Assembly (NCBI RefSeq): GCF_003851885.1
Contig: NZ_BHZE01000026.1
Location: 1 to 36,279, forward strand
DNA from: Thermaurantimonas aggregans
GTDB taxonomy: Bacteria; Bacteroidota; Bacteroidia; Flavobacteriales; Schleiferiaceae
Length of the DNA stretch: 36,279 nucleotides
Direction of reading: 5' to 3'
A program made the translations under genes and the position numbers. Positions within the stretch are counted from its first letter, which is position 1. Every line of letters begins with the position of its first letter. Shown here in pieces: positions 16,375 through 24,214 of this stretch. The notes beneath the pieces were generated by a model. The model saw only the letters and a program-made list of their open reading frames with translations. It did no database searches and had not been told where the DNA came from.

Positions 16375-16878
16375 ATGTCAACTCTTGAGTTTACCAATCT
16401 GATATCGTCTCATCGCTCCTTCCTGCACCAGCTGGCTATGAAACTTACAAAAGACATCGATGATGCCAAAGATTTGATTCAGGAGACCTTTTTTAAAGCG
16501 ATCAAAAATAAGGACAAGTATGAAGAGGGCACCAATATCAAGGGTTGGCTCTATACGATTATGAAAAATACTTTTATAAATCAGTATCGAAAAAAGAAAT
16601 TTCAGAATACTTTTATTGACGAAACGGACAATAAGTTCTTTATCAGTCAATCACCCCGCGATAAAGAGGTGTATTCTGATAAAAACTTAGACATGGAATA
16701 TTTAATGAAGCGAATAGAAGACATTGATCGAGTATATTTAGAGACATTTATGATGTACTACAACGGATACAAATACGAAGAAATTGCCGAGATCATGAAC
16801 ATACCTTTGGGTACAGTAAAAAGCAGAATATTTCTGGCAAGGAAGAAGATGATGGAGCGCTTAAAAGATTATCGATAA
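16375..16878 (+). CDS. ECF-family RNA polymerase sigma factor
   Basis: Extracytoplasmic-function sigma factor of 167 residues: region 2 with AKDLIQETFFKAIKNKDKY and NIKGWLYTIMKNTFINQYRK (-10 recognition), and region 4 with YEEIAEIMNIPLGTVKSRIFLARKKM (helix-turn-helix). No anti-sigma gene is adjacent; control seems to come from the MerR-type repressor whose candidate operators overlap this promoter. The arrangement parallels LitR-LitS of Streptomyces, where a light-responsive MerR protein controls an ECF sigma that turns on carotenoid genes. crtI begins 24 nt downstream, so sigma and enzymes are probably one transcript, giving a positive loop if the sigma recognises its own promoter. Confidence 0.92.
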   Translation: MSTLEFTNLISSHRSFLHQLAMKLTKDIDDAKDLIQETFFKAIKNKDKYEEGTNIKGWLYTIMKNTFINQYRKKKFQNTFIDETDNKFFISQSPRDKEVYSDKNLDMEYLMKRIEDIDRVYLETFMMYYNGYKYEEIAEIMNIPLGTVKSRIFLARKKMMERLKDYR

Positions 16879-16902
16879 AAACGTTTCATCGCAAAGCACA
16901 CT

Positions 16903-18381
16903 ATGAAAGACAAAGCAGTTGTAATAGGAAGTGGTTTCGCAGGGCTATCGGCGGCCATCTCTTTGGCACACAAAGGGTATGAGGTTACTCTTTTAGAAAA
17001 AAACGACATGCCAGGGGGCAGAGCCCGACAGTGGGTGAAAGATGGATTTATCTTTGATTTAGGTCCTTCTTGGTATTGGATGCCCGATGTATTTGAAGCT
17101 TTTTTTTCAAAATTTGGCAAAAAAGTATCTGATTATTACGAATTATATCGATTAGATCCCGCTTACAAAGTCTTTTTTAAAGACGATGAAGTGGAAGTGC
17201 CGGCTGACCTCACCAAGCTCAAAAGTTGGATGGAACGCCGAGAGCCTGGTAGTGCTGCCAAGCTCGACAAATTTCTCAAAGAAGCAGCTTACAAATATGA
17301 AGTGGGCATCAATGACTTAGTGTACAGACCAGGTCGAAGCATTTTTGAATTTGCTGATTGGCGAGTCTTAACCGGACTTTTGAAGATGGATCTTCTCACC
17401 AACATCAGCAAGCACATTCGAAGCTACTTCAGCGATCCTTACATCATTCAGCTTCTCGAATTTCCTGTCCTTTTTTTGGGTGAAAGAGCCTGGAAAACCC
17501 CTGCTCTTTATTCTTTAATGAATTATGCGGACCTTGTGCTTGGCACCTGGTATCCTAAAGGAGGTATGTACTCTGTGGTGAAGGCACTCGTATCATTGGC
17601 TGAGGAAAAGGGTGTGACCATCCTTTACAATCAGGAGGTTAAATCTTTTGAAATAGCCCATAATCAAATCAAAGCAGTACTTACTGAAAACTACAGATAC
17701 GAAGCAGATGTAGTAATAGCTGGTGCAGATTACCACCATGTAGACCAACAGCTGTTGCCCGAAAAATATCGCAACTACTCGGAAAGGTACTGGCAAACCC
17801 GAAAAATGGCACCTAGCAGCTTGTTGTTTTACTTAGGCGTGAACAAGCGCATCGAAGGATTGCCCCACCATACGCTTTTTTTTGACAGAGACTTTGCCCT
17901 GCATGCTGAGGAAATTTACGGCAAACCTCAATGGCCCACAGAGCCCCTATTTTACATATCTGTAACCTCAAAAACAGAAAAAACTGCTCCAGAAAGTTGT
18001 GAGAATTTAACGATCTTAATACCTCTTGCGCCAGGCTTGGAAGACAGTGAACAGATGCGCGAAAAGTACTATCATGTAGTGATGGATCGATTGGAAAAGC
18101 GCATCGGTCAGGAAATAAGACCACACGTTGTGGTTAAGCGTTCCTATGCGATGAATGACTTCGTTAAAGATTATCACGCATTTAAAGGAAATGCGTATGG
18201 ATTAGCCAATACTTTGCTACAAACAGCTATTTTAAAACCCTCGCTGAAAAATAAAAAATTGCACAATCTTTACTACACCGGTCAACTCACTGTGCCAGGG
18301 CCAGGTGTACCTCCCTCACTCATATCCGGATGGGTGGTGGCTAATGAAGTGGTGAAGGATATGAATTACTCAACTGTTTAA
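16903..18381 (+). CDS. crtI: Phytoene desaturase CrtI
   Basis: FAD-dependent carotenoid desaturase of 492 residues that introduces double bonds into phytoene, giving neurosporene or lycopene. The N-terminus has the dinucleotide-binding GSGFAGLSAAISLAHKG and LLEKNDMPGGRA. The C-terminus has the CrtI signature GQLTVPGPGVPPSLISG followed by WVVANEVV. Length matches bacterial CrtI (about 490-510). It begins 24 nt after the sigma gene and is followed after 25 nt by crtB. A CrtD-like or ketolase-type paralogue is less likely, because it is paired with the only phytoene synthase seen. No cyclase or hydroxylase lies in this window, so the end product is not defined here. Confidence 0.95.
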   Translation: MKDKAVVIGSGFAGLSAAISLAHKGYEVTLLEKNDMPGGRARQWVKDGFIFDLGPSWYWMPDVFEAFFSKFGKKVSDYYELYRLDPAYKVFFKDDEVEVPADLTKLKSWMERREPGSAAKLDKFLKEAAYKYEVGINDLVYRPGRSIFEFADWRVLTGLLKMDLLTNISKHIRSYFSDPYIIQLLEFPVLFLGERAWKTPALYSLMNYADLVLGTWYPKGGMYSVVKALVSLAEEKGVTILYNQEVKSFEIAHNQIKAVLTENYRYEADVVIAGADYHHVDQQLLPEKYRNYSERYWQTRKMAPSSLLFYLGVNKRIEGLPHHTLFFDRDFALHAEEIYGKPQWPTEPLFYISVTSKTEKTAPESCENLTILIPLAPGLEDSEQMREKYYHVVMDRLEKRIGQEIRPHVVVKRSYAMNDFVKDYHAFKGNAYGLANTLLQTAILKPSLKNKKLHNLYYTGQLTVPGPGVPPSLISGWVVANEVVKDMNYSTV

Positions 18382-18406
18382 CAAACCTGCTAAAAACCAC
18401 CCTGCT

Positions 18407-19243
18407 ATGAAAGAACTATTTGATAAAGTAGCTTTTAAGACCAGTAAGATGGTCACGCGAAAATATTCTACCTCGTTTTCATTGGGAATTTATTTTCTCG
18501 ACAAAAAATTTCACGATGCTATATATGCGATTTATGGCTTTGTGCGCTTTGCCGATGAAATTGTGGATACTTTTCACGATTACGACAAAGAGTCGCTGCT
18601 ACTGAGATTTAAAGAAGATACCTATCGCGCCATTCAGGAGGGCATAAGCCTCAATCCGGTGCTTCACAGTTTCCAAAAAGTGGTCAATCAGTACAACATA
18701 GACCTCGACTTGATCGAAACATTTCTCCAAAGTATGGAAATGGATCTCTACAAGCATACCTATACTAAAAAACAGTACGAACGTTATATACTGGGTTCGG
18801 CCGAAGTGGTAGGGCTAATGTGTCTAAAGGTTTTTGTAGAGGGCGATCAGAAAGCGTATGAGGAGTTGAAATATTATGCCATGAAGCTTGGCAGCGCTTT
18901 TCAGAAAATCAACTTCTTGCGCGACTTAAATGCTGACTACTTTCAGCTCGGCAGAGTGTACTTCCCGGGCGTAGATATGAGCCAATTTGACTACGAAACT
19001 AAGCAAGCTATAGAAAAAGACATCGAAATCGACTTTGCTCTTGGCTTTGAAGGCATTAGAAGACTACCTAAGTCGAGCAGACTGGGAGTATATGTTGCTT
19101 ACGTATACTACTACCAGCTTTTTCAAAGAATTAAAAACTTACCTCCTGCTGAAATTCTCAACAAAAGAATTCGCATACCGAATAACAAAAAAATCCGTTT
19201 GCTCTTTAAATCATACATTAAACACGCTCTTAATCTCTTGTAA
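18407..19243 (+). CDS. crtB: Phytoene synthase CrtB
   Basis: Squalene/phytoene synthase family enzyme of 278 residues joining two geranylgeranyl diphosphates into phytoene. Both Asp-rich Mg-diphosphate motifs are present: ADEIVD (Asp50, Asp54) and RDLNAD (Asp172, Asp176) followed by GRVYFPG. The N-terminal TRKYSTSFSLGIYFL also fits. Slightly short compared with proteobacterial CrtB but usual for Bacteroidota. crtI precedes it by 25 nt and idi follows after 3 nt. Confidence 0.95.
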   Translation: MKELFDKVAFKTSKMVTRKYSTSFSLGIYFLDKKFHDAIYAIYGFVRFADEIVDTFHDYDKESLLLRFKEDTYRAIQEGISLNPVLHSFQKVVNQYNIDLDLIETFLQSMEMDLYKHTYTKKQYERYILGSAEVVGLMCLKVFVEGDQKAYEELKYYAMKLGSAFQKINFLRDLNADYFQLGRVYFPGVDMSQFDYETKQAIEKDIEIDFALGFEGIRRLPKSSRLGVYVAYVYYYQLFQRIKNLPPAEILNKRIRIPNNKKIRLLFKSYIKHALNLL

Positions 19244-19246
19244 ATC

Positions 19247-19762
19247 ATGATTGAACACGTTATCCTGGTCGATGCTCACGACCGTGAGCTAGGACTGATG
19301 GAGAAGATGGAAGCACACCAAAAAGGCCTGTTACATCGAGCTTTCAGTGTCTTTGTGCTCAACGACAAAAAAGAACTACTCCTACAACGCAGGGCATTTG
19401 ACAAATACCACAGTGGAGGCCTATGGACAAATACGTGTTGCAGCCATCCGCGCAAAGATGAAGATGTGGAAGCCGCAGCGCATCGACGTCTAAAGGAAGA
19501 AATGGGCTTCGACTGCGAACTTGAGAAGGTGCTGGACTTCGTCTATCGGGCTGATTTCTCCGATGGGCTTACCGAGCACGAATTTGACCACGTATTTGTG
19601 GGGTATTACAATGGAAGTCCCCAAATCAATACCCAAGAGGTAGCTGAATACAAGTGGATGCCACTCGATGAGGTAAAACGCGATCTACAGGAAAATCCGG
19701 ATAACTACACCGAGTGGTTTAAAATCATTTTCGACCGTTTTTACTCTCATGTAAAAAATTGA
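19247..19762 (+). CDS. idi: Isopentenyl-diphosphate delta-isomerase, type I
   Basis: Nudix-fold isomerase of 171 residues converting IPP to DMAPP, the starter for isoprenoid chains. Catalytic Cys65 lies in WTNTCCSHP and the catalytic Glu pair in LTEHEFDHV (Glu110, Glu112). The Nudix helix AAAHRRLKEEMGFD is present. Metal-binding His residues are at His24/His30 (EAHQKGLLHRAFS) and His67. The gene starts 3 nt after crtB and ends 1 nt before the PTPS-like gene, so it belongs to the same transcript. Its presence here points to raised isoprenoid precursor supply when carotenoids are made. Confidence 0.95.
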   Translation: MIEHVILVDAHDRELGLMEKMEAHQKGLLHRAFSVFVLNDKKELLLQRRAFDKYHSGGLWTNTCCSHPRKDEDVEAAAHRRLKEEMGFDCELEKVLDFVYRADFSDGLTEHEFDHVFVGYYNGSPQINTQEVAEYKWMPLDEVKRDLQENPDNYTEWFKIIFDRFYSHVKN

Positions 19763-19763
19763 T

Positions 19764-20183
19764 ATGAAGCTGGTTACAGTGTCGAGGCATGCGCACTTCA
19801 ATGCTGCGCACAGGCTTCATAACCCTAGCTGGAACGCCGAACAAAACGAAAAAGTGTTTGGGCTCTGCAACAACGAATATTTTCACGGGCATAACTATGA
19901 GCTGATTGTAAGTGTGACAGGACCGGTTGATCCGGATACTGGTTATGTGATGGATATGAAAGAATTATCGGATCTGATCAAAAAACATGTAGAAGCTCGA
20001 TTAGACCACAAAAATCTCAATTTACAAGTCGAAGAATTCAAGCATCTTATTCCTTCGGCTGAAAATATAGCAATCGTCATTTATGATTGGTTGCGCCCAC
20101 ACATTTCACCCAGTTTAAAACTCAAAATTACCCTTTATGAAACGCCAAGAAATTATGTTGAATACTCAGGAGAAGAAGCGTAA
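19764..20183 (+). CDS. 6-pyruvoyl-tetrahydropterin synthase / QueD-family enzyme
   Basis: Zinc-dependent enzyme of 139 residues acting on dihydroneopterin triphosphate, the product of FolE. Zinc ligands: His16 (NAAHRL) and His41/His43 (HGHNYE). Catalytic Cys35 stands six residues before the HGH, a C-x5-HGHNY layout like eukaryotic-type PTPS (CNNPNGHGHNY) and unlike the C-x3-HGH of E. coli QueD. LDHKNLN (Asp81, His82) and YETPRNYVEY (Glu126) complete the active site. Placed between idi and folE, and followed by an SDR, it fits biopterin-like cofactor synthesis better than queuosine, though the 6-carboxy-pterin reaction cannot be excluded from sequence. Confidence 0.87.
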   Translation: MKLVTVSRHAHFNAAHRLHNPSWNAEQNEKVFGLCNNEYFHGHNYELIVSVTGPVDPDTGYVMDMKELSDLIKKHVEARLDHKNLNLQVEEFKHLIPSAENIAIVIYDWLRPHISPSLKLKITLYETPRNYVEYSGEEA

Positions 20184-20880
20184 TGGCGTACCCCATTTGA
20201 ATGGAAATACGGCTCACGCACTGCATATACACGATGATGATACTTGCTGCGACGATCACGTGTGCACTGGCAAGGAAACTCCCCTAAGGCCTGACGCCTT
20301 TGAACTGACAGATGATGAGAAGATTGAGTCAATAGCCGAAAAATTTGCCGATATCCTTCATATACTTGGTCTTGATTTGGATGACGATAGTTTAAAGGAT
20401 ACACCGCGAAGAGTGGCAAAAATGTATGTAAAGGAGATTTTTTCGGGTTTGCATCCGGCACGTAAACCATCTGTTCAGCTCTTCGACAATCCTTACCAGT
20501 ACAATCAGATGCTGGTAGAAAAAAACATCACTGTGCATTCTTACTGCGAACACCATTTGGTGCCCATCATAGGAGTAGCTCACGTAGCCTACATCAGCAG
20601 TGGCAAGGTCATCGGCTTGAGTAAAATCAACAGAATCGTTCGCTATTTTTCTAAAAGACCACAAGTGCAAGAACGGCTTACAGAGCAAATTGCCGAGGAG
20701 CTTAAAAAGGTCTTACAAACCGAAGATGTAGCAGTTTACATTGATGCCGAACACTTTTGTGTAAAGACACGTGGGATAGAAGATACCCAAAGCACAACTG
20801 TGACTACCCACTATAGCGGAAAGTTTCTCACAGATAATCAAGTTCGTCAGGAGTTTCTTTCAATCATCTCAAAGAAATGA
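20137..20880 (+). CDS. folE: GTP cyclohydrolase I FolE with Cys/His-rich N-terminal extension
   Basis: Converts GTP to 7,8-dihydroneopterin triphosphate, the first step of pterin synthesis. Zinc ligands Cys137 and His140 lie in HSYCEHHLVPI and Cys208 in HFCVKTRGI, as in type IA enzymes. It has 247 residues if started at 20137, overlapping the PTPS gene by 47 nt; the next in-frame ATG (20155) would give 241. Either way the first 50 residues hold HALHIHDDDTCCDDHVC (His28, 30, 32, 41; Cys37, 38, 43), which I do not know from ordinary FolE. Metal sensing or delivery is possible, by inference. The SDR starts in its stop codon (ATGA). Placement in the carotenoid operon suggests co-induction by light. 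Confidence 0.92.
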   Translation: MKRQEIMLNTQEKKRNGVPHLNGNTAHALHIHDDDTCCDDHVCTGKETPLRPDAFELTDDEKIESIAEKFADILHILGLDLDDDSLKDTPRRVAKMYVKEIFSGLHPARKPSVQLFDNPYQYNQMLVEKNITVHSYCEHHLVPIIGVAHVAYISSGKVIGLSKINRIVRYFSKRPQVQERLTEQIAEELKKVLQTEDVAVYIDAEHFCVKTRGIEDTQSTTVTTHYSGKFLTDNQVRQEFLSIISKK

Positions 20881-21563
20881 AAAATATTCTTGTGATAGGA
20901 GCCTCCTCAGGTATTGGAAAGTATGTGGCTGAGTCGCTTGTGAAAAGTGGAAACAACGTGTATGCAGCCCAGCGGAGAAGTGCAGAAATACCCGGTGTGA
21001 AAAACATTCCTTACGATGTAACAAGCCAAACTCCTATTTCACCACTTCCTGATGTTCTGGATGGACTTGTATACTGCCCCGGCACCATCAATCTGAAACC
21101 TTTTAATCGAATTTCGGACACTGAACTCAGAGAAGAGTTTGAGATCAATTTTTTTGGAGCATTCCGCATACTTCAAGCATGTCTTCCCGCTTTGAAAAAA
21201 AGCGCTCAGGCGTCAGTTGTGTTCTTCAGCACTGTAGCTGTACAAACCGGAATGCCTTTTCATGCCGGTATAGCCTCGGCTAAGGGAGCTATTGAAGGGC
21301 TTACAAGAAGCTTAGCAGCAGAATTGGCTCCCAGTATTCGCGTTAATGCGATTGCCCCCAGTTTAACCGACACTCCCCTTGCCAATAAATTGCTGAACAC
21401 TGACGCCAAACAAGAATCCGCTCGTCAGCGACACCCACTCAAGCGCTATGGATCCACAGAAGATGTAGGCAATGCTGTACTCTGGCTTCTATCCGATCAA
21501 AGCTCGTGGGTAACCGGCCAAATACTGCACATCGACGGTGGTATGAGTTCGCTAAAAGTATGA
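20877..21563 (+). CDS. SDR-family oxidoreductase lacking the catalytic Tyr
   Basis: Short-chain dehydrogenase/reductase fold of 228 residues. Cofactor motif GASSGIG (8-14), structural NFFGAFR (Asn91), a Ser/Thr pair at 118-119, Lys136 in ASAKGAIEG, and the C-terminal GQILHIDGG. The usual Tyr of YxxxK is replaced: the sequence reads HAGIASAK, with Ile132 at the Tyr position and His129 three residues before it. Being fused into a PTPS-folE run by ATGA overlaps at both ends suggests a pteridine reductase (sepiapterin-reductase-like) or dihydropterin reductase role, but the altered active site means chemistry is uncertain. Length and motifs otherwise are normal for classical SDRs. Confidence 0.88.
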   Translation: MKNILVIGASSGIGKYVAESLVKSGNNVYAAQRRSAEIPGVKNIPYDVTSQTPISPLPDVLDGLVYCPGTINLKPFNRISDTELREEFEINFFGAFRILQACLPALKKSAQASVVFFSTVAVQTGMPFHAGIASAKGAIEGLTRSLAAELAPSIRVNAIAPSLTDTPLANKLLNTDAKQESARQRHPLKRYGSTEDVGNAVLWLLSDQSSWVTGQILHIDGGMSSLKV

Positions 21564-22174
21564 AAACACTCTCCAATTATTTAAAAGACGAGGACAGGCA
21601 CTTTAGAATCAACTTTTTTAACACGCTCTCTGGAGTGCGTTCGGTGTGGATGGTCGGTACGCAGAGTAAAGCAGGGGTGAAAAATTTGGGCCTTTTTAAT
21701 TCTTTAGTCCATATTGGAGCTAATCCGCCATTGTTAGGCCTGATTTTTAGGCCACATTCCGTTCCGCGCCATACACTTGAAAATATCAATGAGAGTGGGC
21801 TCTACACGCTGAATTCCGTTACTTCAGAGCTGATGCATCTAGCCCACCGCACAGCCGAGAAATTCGAAGCTCACGAAGATGAATTCGAACTTCTGGGTTT
21901 TACGCCTTGGTATTTCGGTAGTTACCCAAACGTGCCGGCAGTAGCTGAGAGTCCATTGAAAATACTGCTTCGATATGTCGAGAAACATTTGATTGCCGCA
22001 AATCAAACGCAATTACTGGTAGGTGAGGTCATCGATGTGCACATAAAAGTCGATGCTGCCGTGCAAAGTGACGGCAGCATCGATCACCAGATATTGGGAC
22101 ATTTGGCTGTAAGTGGATTAAACGACTATTATGCTTTGTCTCACTTGCTCAGCATGAGTCGATCAGATGATTAG
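21560..22174 (+). CDS. Flavin-reductase-like FMN-binding split-barrel protein
   Basis: Protein of 204 residues with the split-barrel flavin-reductase-like pattern: NFFNTLSGVRSVWMVGT, then NLGLFNSLVHIGANPPLLGLIFRP, and later VGEVIDVHI (the conserved 'lGeV' strand). Such proteins bind FMN and reduce flavin or a substrate with NAD(P)H. The start at 21560 overlaps the SDR stop codon (ATGA); an earlier in-frame ATG (21506) would overlap the SDR by 58 nt and begin with non-family residues. It closes the light-linked operon, and its stop codon directly abuts that of the convergent beta-barrel gene. Substrate is unknown; a role in recycling the pterin or serving a flavin photoreceptor is speculation. 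Confidence 0.82.
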   Translation: MKTLSNYLKDEDRHFRINFFNTLSGVRSVWMVGTQSKAGVKNLGLFNSLVHIGANPPLLGLIFRPHSVPRHTLENINESGLYTLNSVTSELMHLAHRTAEKFEAHEDEFELLGFTPWYFGSYPNVPAVAESPLKILLRYVEKHLIAANQTQLLVGEVIDVHIKVDAAVQSDGSIDHQILGHLAVSGLNDYYALSHLLSMSRSDD

Positions 22175-23104
22175 TTACCAAAAAAGAGCTACTCCCACCC
22201 CAAATCGAGTGCCTACTGAGGGCTGCGCTTCTTGTATGGAGCTTACCAATGGCAGTTGACCAAAAAGCTGGAAAATCATCTTCTGGTAGTAAACATCTAC
22301 TCCAGCAGTTAGAAGTCCGAATTTGCCTCCTGTATTTTCTTTCGCATAACCATATTCTGTGTCTTTCTCAAGAGATTCGAATTGCCCTCCGATAATTGGC
22401 AACACGGCCATGTGCGGACTTACCTGCCACCAGTAGAAGGCCGAGCCACCTGCCAAAATAGTATTACCCATTTTGTACTGAAGTTCATTGGCCAACTGAT
22501 AGCGATATTGTACATCGGTTTGAAATCCAAAGTTTTTAAATCGGAGGATATACATGTTTTGTAACAAAAAACTCCATGCACCTGTTCCTACTTGAATGGG
22601 AAGAGGAAACATTCGGCGCCTGCTGTCGCGCTGCATGTACTTACCGGTGGGCAGTTTTACCCCTCCGCCTAAAAACCATATGTGCCTTAAAAGTTTGGTG
22701 GGATCAGCACCTTGATTTATCACTTGATGCAGGGCATTAAGCTGAATGTCGCCCACACCAGAGAGCAGTTCGTTATACCCGTTTTCATAGCTTCGCACAT
22801 TCACTTTGTAAGGCAAGAATGTGAAAACTTGCAACTTTTCGGTCATGTAGTAGCGAAGCCATAGATCCGCTGAATGGTATAAATCTGTTTTAAGGTATTG
22901 GCCATCAGTAGTATTGAGTAGAGTGGCCGGATGGTGAAAGCTGCTCTGAAAATAGCGAAGGCCCATCAGGTTTTTTTGAAATTGAGGAAGCACGCCGAGA
23001 TAGCCACCACCTACGCCACAGCCGCAAATGTCACAAGCTTGTTGATTTCTGGGTACTAAGGAGAGGGCAATTAAAAGCGATATGAGGTTTTTTGGGAGTT
23101 TCAT
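22175..23104 (-). CDS. Predicted outer-membrane beta-barrel with Cys-rich N-terminus, linked to MbnP/diheme peroxidase
   Basis: Protein of 309 residues with a signal peptide (about 1-23, ending NQQA), then a short CDICGCG motif (Cys24, Cys27, Cys29) at the mature N-terminus, a glycine-rich stretch and many amphipathic strands ending in FGVGVALFW, typical of an outer-membrane barrel. The Cys motif at the very start could bind copper or another soft metal, or Cys24 could carry a lipid or disulfide; none is proven. It is the last gene of a run with an MbnP-like lipoprotein and a diheme peroxidase-like lipoprotein and overlaps the latter's stop by 4 nt. Role in copper export or import across the outer membrane is inference from that company. 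Confidence 0.72.
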   Translation of the reverse strand: MKLPKNLISLLIALSLVPRNQQACDICGCGVGGGYLGVLPQFQKNLMGLRYFQSSFHHPATLLNTTDGQYLKTDLYHSADLWLRYYMTEKLQVFTFLPYKVNVRSYENGYNELLSGVGDIQLNALHQVINQGADPTKLLRHIWFLGGGVKLPTGKYMQRDSRRRMFPLPIQVGTGAWSFLLQNMYILRFKNFGFQTDVQYRYQLANELQYKMGNTILAGGSAFYWWQVSPHMAVLPIIGGQFESLEKDTEYGYAKENTGGKFGLLTAGVDVYYQKMIFQLFGQLPLVSSIQEAQPSVGTRFGVGVALFW

Positions 23105-24135
23105 TTTGTCTTAGGTTCTGAGTACATGGAATTGGCCAATAGACTGAAGTCTGACAAGGTGTGTAAGAAGGCTATGATCTTTTCCTTGTCGCTTTCAGAT
23201 AGCGGAAGTCCGTTTTTGAGCATTGGATCGGTATAAGGGGGTGCGGGTTTGTTTTTGCCCAAGTCGGCGTAGTGGTCGAGCACAGCCTGAAGAGAGTTGA
23301 ATCTCCCGTCGTGCATATATGGCCGAGTAAGAGCTACATTTCGCAAGGAGGGTGTTCTGAACTTTTGAAAGTCGGCTGAGTCAAGCGTAATGTGATATCG
23401 ACCTTCTTCTTTACCGTTCGATTCTAGGCCATTGCTTCTGAAGGCATAGTCTGTTTGAAGCGCACCGGCATGACAAGTGGCACAGTGTTTTTCAAAGAGC
23501 TGTAGGCCGGCCATTTCGTCGGCAGTGAGCTGAGCTCTGCCCTGTCGATAGCGGTCGTATTTAGAATTGGCCGAAATAATAGCCCCTTGAAACTGCGTGA
23601 GCGCATACAAAAAGTCGCGGGCTGAAATTTCAGAGGTTCCAAATACTTTTTTAAAGAGTTCGGGATACTCTGGATGATTGCGCAACCTGCGAAGTGCCTC
23701 GGCTATGGTGATGTCCATTTCATCGTGGTTGAGCATGGGGGCTGTAGGTTGCATTTCAATGTGGTTGATGCCTCCGTCCCAATGAAATAAGGGAGCGAAG
23801 ATGAGGTTGAAGGTCGGCAGGGCATTGCGGGTGCCTATACGTCCAAATACTCCAGTACTTACGGCCACATTGTGATCGGCAAAGGCATGAACCTGAGCAT
23901 GGCAGGATCCACAAGATATACTACTATCTGCCGATAGGATTGGGTCGTAAAAGAGTTTTCTCCCGAGTTCAAAACCTTCTCTGGTGAGCTTATTTTGTTC
24001 GAAATTGTAGTTTGGCTTCGGAAAATAGGACGGAATTTCTAAAGTCATTTCGTTTAGACCATCTGTAGCCTCTTCTTCCTTACGGCAAGCAACAAAAGCT
24101 ATAATACTGATGGCCAGGATCAGTTTCTCCTTCAT
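23101..24135 (-). CDS. Diheme cytochrome c peroxidase / MbnH-like lipoprotein
   Basis: Periplasm-facing diheme protein of 344 residues in the bacterial cytochrome c peroxidase/MauG superfamily. The lipoprotein signal ends at FVAC (Cys17). Heme motifs are CGSCH (75-79) and CATCH (218-222). LFHWDGG with Trp119 falls where the family has a conserved Trp between the hemes, and FRTPSLRNVALTRPYMHDG is the family core motif of the second domain. An MbnP gene directly upstream favours MbnH, which oxidises a Trp of MbnP to kynurenine in copper-linked systems; simple H2O2 reduction is the alternative. The stop overlaps the start of the downstream barrel gene. Confidence 0.87.
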   Translation of the reverse strand: MKEKLILAISIIAFVACRKEEEATDGLNEMTLEIPSYFPKPNYNFEQNKLTREGFELGRKLFYDPILSADSSISCGSCHAQVHAFADHNVAVSTGVFGRIGTRNALPTFNLIFAPLFHWDGGINHIEMQPTAPMLNHDEMDITIAEALRRLRNHPEYPELFKKVFGTSEISARDFLYALTQFQGAIISANSKYDRYRQGRAQLTADEMAGLQLFEKHCATCHAGALQTDYAFRSNGLESNGKEEGRYHITLDSADFQKFRTPSLRNVALTRPYMHDGRFNSLQAVLDHYADLGKNKPAPPYTDPMLKNGLPLSESDKEKIIAFLHTLSDFSLLANSMYSEPKTK

Positions 24136-24158
24136 CGGTATACGTACATTAACAATCG

Positions 24159-24189
24159 CGGTTCGGAGCTACAGCGTTGCTCCGAACCG
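24159..24189 (-). other. Intercistronic 11-bp hairpin without T tract
   Basis: CGGTTCGGAGC (24159-24169) pairs perfectly with GCTCCGAACCG (24179-24189) around a 9-nt loop. It lies between the MbnP stop (24215) and the diheme-protein start (24135) on the minus strand. No T run follows, so it is more likely an mRNA processing or stability element, or an attenuator, than a standard terminator. Confidence 0.7.
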
Positions 24190-24214
24190 GATCTGAAGTG
24201 GTTAATGAATTTTA

